This document shows positions 60,363 to 64,000 of a DNA stretch of 64,000 bases, one piece after another. The translations under genes were made by a program, and so were the position numbers. Source of the stretch: Reyranella aquatilis (lineage in GTDB: Bacteria > Pseudomonadota > Alphaproteobacteria > Reyranellales > Reyranellaceae); NCBI RefSeq assembly GCF_020880995.1, contig NZ_JAJISD010000014.1, positions 123,278 through 187,277 on the forward strand, read 5' to 3'. A model generated the notes under the pieces. That model was not told the DNA's origin and made no database searches. It worked only from the letters and a program-made list of their open reading frames with translations. Position 1 is the first letter of the stretch. Each line of letters starts with the position of its first letter.

Positions 60363-60420
60363 ACGACGCAAGAGAAGCGCCGCCTGCGACGAGCCCCCCG
60401 CTTCGACCGGGTAGTCTGGT

Positions 60421-61227
60421 TCATGCGGATCGATCGGGGAGTTTCCAATGCCTGCTCTTTGTCAGATCCAAATGAAATATGGCGAAGCCCTTCTCTCGTT
60501 GCTTGACCGTGTAGTGGCCAAGTGTGCGAACGTCTCCTTGTGGTACCGCCGGCTGCCCCTTCAGCTTGTAACCGGCTATTCGGGTCCTCTTCGCAATCAG
60601 AGATGCGAGCGTATGGCGATGCCTGTAGGCATTTGACGTCGGTTGGTCTGACAAGCCACCGTTCCACACCCAGGCCACTGCTCCGGTAATCAAATCCACG
60701 GCCTGAAGCATCAGGTGGTCCTTCGAATTCGCCGCTCGGACTTTAAACGCCGAGTGGTCACCCCCGTGATCTCTTAGGAACGCTCTATTCAACGTGATCT
60801 CTTGGACCTCTGGGTCGAAGTCGTCTTTATCCAACGTCACGTAGAACTCGGGCTCGTCGTGCATAGTTGTTCGCGCGTACCTGTTCAGCAGCACATAGAC
60901 CAGCTTTGCCCGGAGCAGGGCTCGTCCCTCTGCTTTCTGAGCTTGGTTTATTTGATTCGCTGCAACTACAATGCAGCGATAGCTGACGCTAGACCAGCAA
61001 TCCATCAGCGCATTAAGGAACGCTATGTTCACGTTTAGAAACCGTGTTTCGTTCCATTTGATTTCGTGACGATAGTCTCCGAGGGCCGACTTGAGCTTCT
61101 GCTCAACAGCTCGAAATCGCACCTGGGGAACGTGCAGAGAACCATAGACGAAGTAGGCGTGCCCGGTTTTGGAACTGTCATCTCCAAAGATTTGGCTCCG
61201 CTTCTGGACAGGTAGTATTTCAACCAT
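60421..61227 (-). CDS. DUF3800-domain protein
   Basis: 268 residues from the ATG at 61227. N-terminal acidic motif QIFGDDSSKTGHAYFVYGSL is the DUF3800 hallmark (RNase-H-like fold), with conserved LDKDDFDPEVQEITLNRAFL and the C-terminal SKDHLMLQAVDLITGAVAWV. The family is common on mobile and defence islands; nuclease or nucleic-acid-processing activity is suspected but unproven. Lower GC than neighbours, adjacent to the orphan antitoxin: probably acquired. Confidence 0.8.
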   Translation of the reverse strand: MVEILPVQKRSQIFGDDSSKTGHAYFVYGSLHVPQVRFRAVEQKLKSALGDYRHEIKWNETRFLNVNIAFLNALMDCWSSVSYRCIVVAANQINQAQKAEGRALLRAKLVYVLLNRYARTTMHDEPEFYVTLDKDDFDPEVQEITLNRAFLRDHGGDHSAFKVRAANSKDHLMLQAVDLITGAVAWVWNGGLSDQPTSNAYRHRHTLASLIAKRTRIAGYKLKGQPAVPQGDVRTLGHYTVKQREKGFAIFHLDLTKSRHWKLPDRSA

Positions 61228-61353
61228 GGCTGCCACTATAGCGGGCTGTCCCCTGGATGAGGTACATGCAAATGACTGGACGGTCAGCGGTTCGCTTCTA
61301 ACTGCCGGATGCTAAGTACATTTGGACACTCGCCGACTTTAGGAGGTCCCTAC

Positions 61354-61572
61354 ATGCCCAGATCAAAGGGAGCGAAGCCCTCTTCGCAGGAGCAGAGACA
61401 CCGCGAGACGAGCGCGCGAGGATTGCTGCCGATCCAGATCTGGGTGCCGGACGTGCGGTCGGCGGCGTTCAAAAGGGAAGCGCATCGCCAGTCGCTTGCG
61501 GTCTCAAAGGGCGGGCGCGCGCACGATAATCAGGCGTTCATTGATGCCGCTTCTGATTGGCAAGCCGAGTAG
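61354..61572 (+). CDS. Orphan MazE-like antitoxin (DUF3018)
   Basis: 72 residues with an AGGAGGTCCCTAC ribosome site. PRSKGAKPSSQEQRHRETSA, then GLLPIQIWVPDVRSAAFKRE and RQSLAVSKGGRAHDNQAFID are the DUF3018/antitoxin-MazE signature. In complete loci a MazF/PemK-like toxin follows directly; here the next gene is terC on the other strand, so no toxin partner is present. The DUF3800 gene diverges upstream. Confidence 0.8.
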   Translation: MPRSKGAKPSSQEQRHRETSARGLLPIQIWVPDVRSAAFKREAHRQSLAVSKGGRAHDNQAFIDAASDWQAE

Positions 61573-61586
61573 CGCACCACGAAGTC

Positions 61587-61607
61587 GGGCGCCTTTCGGC
61601 GCCTGAC
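61587..61607. terminator. Stem-loop between the antitoxin and terC genes
   Basis: GGGCGCC-TTTC-GGCGCC hairpin between convergent genes. No T tract follows on either strand, so it is a weak call. Confidence 0.35.
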
Positions 61608-61623
61608 CCATCGATGCCTGTGC

Positions 61624-62607
61624 TTATCTGTGCACCGCCCCCTCCCGCGTCTTCCACAGCGACCAGGCGATGCCGGCGGCGATCAGGCCGAAGGTGACGG
61701 CGAGGCTGGCGACCGGCGGGAACTTCGCGTCGCCCATGAGGAAGTCCGAGACGAAGATCTTGGAGCCGATGAAGACCAGCACCGCCGCGAGCGCGTGCTT
61801 CAGGTAGTGGAAGCGGTCGATCATGGCCGACAGCGCGAAGTAGAGGGCGCGCAAGCCCAGCACCGCCATGATGTTCGAGGTGTAGACCACGAACGTATCG
61901 GTGGTGATGGCGAAGATCGCCGGCACCGAGTCGACCGCGAACACCAGGTCCGCGAGGTTGATCACCACCAGCGCGAGGAACAGCGGCGTCGCGGCCAGCG
62001 CCATCCGGCCGGTGCGCTCGTCGGCCCGGAAGACGAAGAACTTGTCGCCGTGCAGCTCCTTCGTCACCCGCATGCGCCTGGAGATCCAGCGGATGGCGGC
62101 GTTGTTCGCGAGGTCTGGCTCCTGGTCGGTCGTGAAGAACATCTTGATGCCGGTCACGATCAGGAAGGCGGCAAACAGGTAGAGCACCCAGTAGGCCTCG
62201 CTGACCAGCGCCGCACCCGCCGCGATCATCAGGCCGCGCAGCACGATCACGCCGATGATGCCCCAGAGCAGCGCGCGGTACTGGTACTTCGCCGGGATGG
62301 CGAAGAAGGTGAAGATCAGGCTGATGACGAAGATGTTGTCGATCGACAGCGCCTTCTCGATGAAGAAGCCGGTGAAGTACTGCATGCCGAGGTCGGCGCC
62401 CTTCTCGACCCAGACCCAGGCGCCGAAGGCCAGCGCGATCGAGATATAGAAGGCCGAGAGCTTCAGCGATTCGGCGATGCCCATCACCCGGTCCTCCTTG
62501 TGCAGGAGGCCGAGGTCGAAGGCGGTGAGCAGCGCCACCAGGCTCACGAAGGCCAGCCAGAACCAGACCGGCGTGCCAAGGAAGGACTGGAAGAGAAACT
62601 CGGTCAT
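61624..62607 (-). CDS. TerC-family integral membrane protein
   Basis: 327 residues, about nine transmembrane helices. TerC landmarks: ALLTAFDLGLLHKEDRVMGI, GFFIEKALSIDNIFVISLIF and INLADLVFAVDSVPAIFAIT (the SxDN/AVDSVPA motifs with membrane-embedded acids). Members export metal ions such as Mn or act with tellurium-resistance proteins; the substrate is unknown. ATG at 62607. It is divergent from the LysR gene over a palindrome array. Confidence 0.92.
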   Translation of the reverse strand: MTEFLFQSFLGTPVWFWLAFVSLVALLTAFDLGLLHKEDRVMGIAESLKLSAFYISIALAFGAWVWVEKGADLGMQYFTGFFIEKALSIDNIFVISLIFTFFAIPAKYQYRALLWGIIGVIVLRGLMIAAGAALVSEAYWVLYLFAAFLIVTGIKMFFTTDQEPDLANNAAIRWISRRMRVTKELHGDKFFVFRADERTGRMALAATPLFLALVVINLADLVFAVDSVPAIFAITTDTFVVYTSNIMAVLGLRALYFALSAMIDRFHYLKHALAAVLVFIGSKIFVSDFLMGDAKFPPVASLAVTFGLIAAGIAWSLWKTREGAVHR

Positions 62608-62703
62608 CGGGGGTCCGCTTCGTGGGGTGCGTTGGGTGGCTGGGAGGTGCTCGTCGGTGAGGCGGCACAATGGACGCGGCGAGCCGATTGATGAAATAGA
62701 ATT

Positions 62704-62734
62704 GATAGGCCTATCTTGATAGCTATAGACTATC
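62704..62734. promoter_or_regulatory. Nested palindromes, candidate LysR operator
   Basis: GATAGGCCTATC (62704-62715), CTATCTTGATAG (62711-62722) and GATAGCTATAGACTATC (62718-62734) overlap in the gap between terC and the LysR gene, ending 6 bp before the LysR start. The ATAG/CTAT boxes fit a LysR T-N11-A type site and imply autoregulation. Confidence 0.6.
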
Positions 62735-62740
62735 GGCCGC

Positions 62741-63655
62741 ATGACCACGCTTCGCCAGCTCTCCTATCTCGTGGCCCTGGCCGACAGCCGCAGCTTCCGG
62801 CGGGCGGCCGACGCGGTGCACATCGCCCAGCCGACGCTCAGCCAGCAGCTGCGGGCGCTGGAGGCGCGGCTCGGCGTCACCCTGGTCGAGCGCAACGAGA
62901 GCCCGGTCCAGCTGACGCCGATCGGCCGGGACCTGGTGACGCGCGCGCGGCGCATCCTGCTCGACGTCAAGGATGCCGAGGACATGGTGCGGCGCTCGCG
63001 GGCCGGCATCGCCGGCACGATCCGCTTCGGCGTCACGCCGACGCTCGGCCCCTACCTGATGCCGCGCATCGTGGCCTCGCTGCACCGGCGGTTTCCCGAC
63101 CTGCGGCTCTACATCCGCGAGGGCATTCCCGACGAGCAGGCGCGCGAGCTGTCGCGCGGCGAGCTCGACATGGTGCTGTCGCCGCTCCCCGTCTCCGGCA
63201 GCGACCTGCACATCGAGCCGCTGTTCAGGGAGCCGCTGCACATCGTCTGCCCGCCCGAGCATCCGCTGGGCCGGGCCGCGAAGGTGCGCCGCGCCGACCT
63301 CGCGGGCATCGGCTTCCTGAGCCTCGACCGCCGCCACCATGCCCATCGCCAGGCGCGCGAGATCTGCGACGACCTCAAGGCCACGCTGCTGGAGGATTAC
63401 GAGGGCACCAGTCTCGACAGCCTGCGCCAGATGTGCGGCTCGGGCCTGGGCTTCGCCATCCTGCCGGAACTCTACCTGCGCTCCGAGGTCGGCGGCACCG
63501 ACATGGTCACCCGCCTCGCGATGGCCGGCTGGAGCGCCAGCCGTTCCCTCGCCGCGGTGTGGCGCCACGGCTCGGCCTATGCCGACAGCTACGCCACCAT
63601 CGCCGACACGATCGCCACCGAGGCCCGCACCATCCTCGCGGGACCGGCGCTGTAG
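62741..63655 (+). CDS. LysR-family transcription regulator
   Basis: 304 residues. N-terminal winged HTH (SYLVALADSRSFRRAADAVH, IAQPTLSQQLRALEARLGVT). Effector domain with IRFGVTPTLGPYLMPRIVAS and a His-rich SLDRRHHAHRQAREICDD, QMCGSGLGFAILPELYLR. The layout resembles OxyR-like members, but the two redox cysteines are not clearly conserved, so no symbol is given. The start codon has no evident ribosome site and the operator runs up to it. Probably controls terC and itself. Confidence 0.88.
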   Translation: MTTLRQLSYLVALADSRSFRRAADAVHIAQPTLSQQLRALEARLGVTLVERNESPVQLTPIGRDLVTRARRILLDVKDAEDMVRRSRAGIAGTIRFGVTPTLGPYLMPRIVASLHRRFPDLRLYIREGIPDEQARELSRGELDMVLSPLPVSGSDLHIEPLFREPLHIVCPPEHPLGRAAKVRRADLAGIGFLSLDRRHHAHRQAREICDDLKATLLEDYEGTSLDSLRQMCGSGLGFAILPELYLRSEVGGTDMVTRLAMAGWSASRSLAAVWRHGSAYADSYATIADTIATEARTILAGPAL

Positions 63656-63687
63656 AGACTTTCCGTCTCATCCGGCCCCACTACATT

Positions 63688-63785
63688 CCCTCATCCTGAG
63701 AGCCTGGCCGGAAATGAATTGAATCCATCCAAGCACTGACCTCATCCTGAGGAGCGCGCCACCGGCGCGCGTCTCGAAGGATGGG
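63688..63785. repeat. About 98-bp dispersed repeat, copy 2 (inverted)
   Basis: Read on the minus strand it matches 33501-33598: CATCCTTCGAGACGCGCG, CTCCTCAGGATGAGGTCAGT, then GGATGGATTCAATTCATTTC and CTCTCAGGATGAGG. Confidence 0.7.
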
Positions 63786-63814
63786 TAACAGGCAAAAGGA
63801 TGGGTAACAGGCAA
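63777..63814. repeat. 19-bp direct tandem repeat
   Basis: AAGGATGGGTAACAGGCAA occurs twice head to tail, at the edge of the 98-bp repeat. The remaining 186 bp to the window end have no gene that I can support. Confidence 0.7.
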
Positions 63815-64000
63815 GGTGCGCGTTCCCACCCCAGCGCGGAGGTTACTCCGCGCGACGAGACGCATCGCTGCGCGATGCTCCTTGTATCAAGAGACGGCCG
63901 CGTCGGCGTAGAGTTGCGGGCGCGGTCTCGGTGGAGAGCCCGGAGGCTCCTTGGGCCATCAAGCCCGTTCCTGAGCTCGGCGCCTCCACCGTTGATTTTG

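Noticed and set aside
62608..62740. Candidate Mn riboswitch (yybP-ykoY) before terC
   Set aside because: The conserved internal loop sequences are not present; the gap is occupied by LysR-type palindromes.

Overview
This window is high-GC chromosomal DNA of an alphaproteobacterium. The codon bias is strongly GC3. The gene content fits that group: an H-NS-type nucleoid protein, MipA/OmpV and OprD-like outer-membrane proteins, Bug-family solute receptors, DUF1254 and YcjX/YcjF homologues, an MazE-like DUF3018 antitoxin, and CTCTCCCC-type intergenic repeats. A Reyranella- or Rhodospirillales-like host is a guess; nothing here fixes the genus. No rRNA, tRNA or CRISPR array was seen.

Layout. 1-4 kb: two paralogous Pro-rich exported proteins (the first runs off the window), two divergent SpoIIAA-like paralogues and an Asn/Gln-rich microprotein, separated by two copies of a palindromic repeat. 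4-10 kb: phage-like remnants (an Sf6-type terminase small subunit in a three-gene ATGA-overlapped operon, and an S24 repressor divergent from a small HTH gene), a secreted SNase-like protein, and an AT-richer patch with a four-helix membrane protein. 10-18.5 kb: ycjX/ycjF, a cold-shock gene with a structured leader, a transglutaminase-like protease, a RelE/Xre toxin-antitoxin pair, a methyltransferase and an H-NS-like protein. 18.5-20.5 kb: an HpcH-type aldolase and a D-2-hydroxyacid dehydrogenase. 20.6-24.5 kb: an AT-richer defence island holding a Hachiman system (HamA nuclease, HamB helicase), with a DUF3223 gene as probable third operon member.

25-47 kb: a decayed Bug receptor, small membrane and lipoproteins, a serralysin-like RTX protease, an AraC regulator divergent from an OMP/DUF1254 pair, a patatin lipoprotein, a cytochrome c, an EVE-like/HNH fusion nuclease, a porin next to a two-component system that diverges from a MipA/glycosyltransferase-like pair, a junction of two truncated genes (amidohydrolase and sulfatase), a PEBP protein, an intact Bug receptor and plsY. 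47-64 kb: a membrane-embedded spermidine-synthase-like protein, a PAS-PAS-kinase-receiver hybrid, two very large type I secretion substrates (FG-GAP/RTX and M10 protease/RTX), a Cys/Met-metabolism PLP enzyme, a DUF3800 gene, an orphan antitoxin, and a TerC/LysR divergent pair.

Themes. (i) Defence and mobile-element cargo is scattered as small AT-richer patches. (ii) Three RTX proteins share a C-terminal secretion module but no type I exporter is present. (iii) Four unrelated genes carry in-frame 15-bp tandem repeats close to their start codons. (iv) Several families of short dispersed repeats sit between genes, and one supplies the stop codon of a truncated gene.
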